Assembly: GCA_947177605.1 (NCBI GenBank)
Contig: CAMWUX010000085.1
Coordinates: forward strand, 1-5,786
DNA: 5,786 nucleotides
DNA from: an uncultured Porphyromonadaceae bacterium
GTDB taxonomy: Bacteria > Bacteroidota > Bacteroidia > Bacteroidales > Muribaculaceae
Reading direction: 5' to 3'
In this document: positions 5,779 to 5,786 of the stretch, one piece after another
Layout of the letters: each line of letters starts with the position of its first letter
How positions within the stretch are numbered: position 1 is the first letter of the stretch
Made by a program: the position numbers and the translations under genes
Notes under the pieces: model-generated
The model's input: the letters and a program-made list of their open reading frames with translations, nothing else
Databases searched by the model: none
Told to the model about the DNA's origin: nothing

Positions 5779-5786
5779 CAATGCAC

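Larger units (their letters stand above)
5479..5786. other. Non-coding stretch: right end of cassette, repeat and ancestral flank
   Basis: No supported gene lies in these 308 bases. The first 55 bases are the right end of the inserted cassette, then comes the 19-bp repeat, and from 5553 onward the sequence is probably what originally followed pdxB. The composition returns to a higher GC level. An open frame begins with an ATG at 5735 (MVRMSLYAFRAGIPANA) and runs off the window edge. It is too short to call a gene. A minus-strand open frame from 5645 to 5391 has low-complexity content and overlaps the methyltransferase, so it is not called. Confidence 0.6.

Overview
The window looks like chromosomal DNA from a member of the Bacteroidota, most likely Bacteroidales. 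The PurD sequence resembles Bacteroidales PurD, there are no recognisable Shine-Dalgarno sequences before the starts, and the one convincing promoter element is of the Bacteroidota TAnnTTTG type. A gut Bacteroidales family such as Muribaculaceae is possible, but this is a guess.

Bases 1-3268 hold a tight, GC-rich, plus-strand housekeeping operon. It contains purD (purine synthesis; its first one or two codons lie off the left edge), a polytopic inner-membrane protein of unknown function, and pdxB (pyridoxal phosphate synthesis). The genes are joined by 4-base stop/start overlaps, GTGA at 1275-1278 and ATGA at 2261-2264, so translation is probably coupled.

Bases 3273-5533 are clearly different: AT-richer (about 40% GC against about 57% in sampled lines). 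They carry a two-gene type II restriction-modification unit in the order R then M: an Eco47II-family endonuclease and a cytosine-5 methyltransferase with an N-terminal helix-turn-helix. Both families point to GGNCC as the likely recognition sequence.

The most interesting feature is the boundary of this unit. A perfect 19-bp sequence, CGCGAACCTCAATAATCAC, spans the pdxB stop codon at 3254-3272 and recurs at 5534-5552, just past the methyltransferase. The restriction unit therefore looks like a discrete insertion of about 2.28 kb at the 3' end of pdxB, leaving a long direct duplication or att-like core. No integrase, transposase or convincing terminal inverted repeat is present.

Bases 5553-5786 are probably the ancestral sequence downstream of pdxB. 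They show no supported gene but contain three compact hairpins that may belong to a dispersed intergenic repeat or a transcript end.

The R and M proteins would act together as a self-protecting defence module: the nuclease cuts unmethylated DNA, the methylase protects the host, and the helix-turn-helix of M may provide autoregulation since no controller (C) gene is present.
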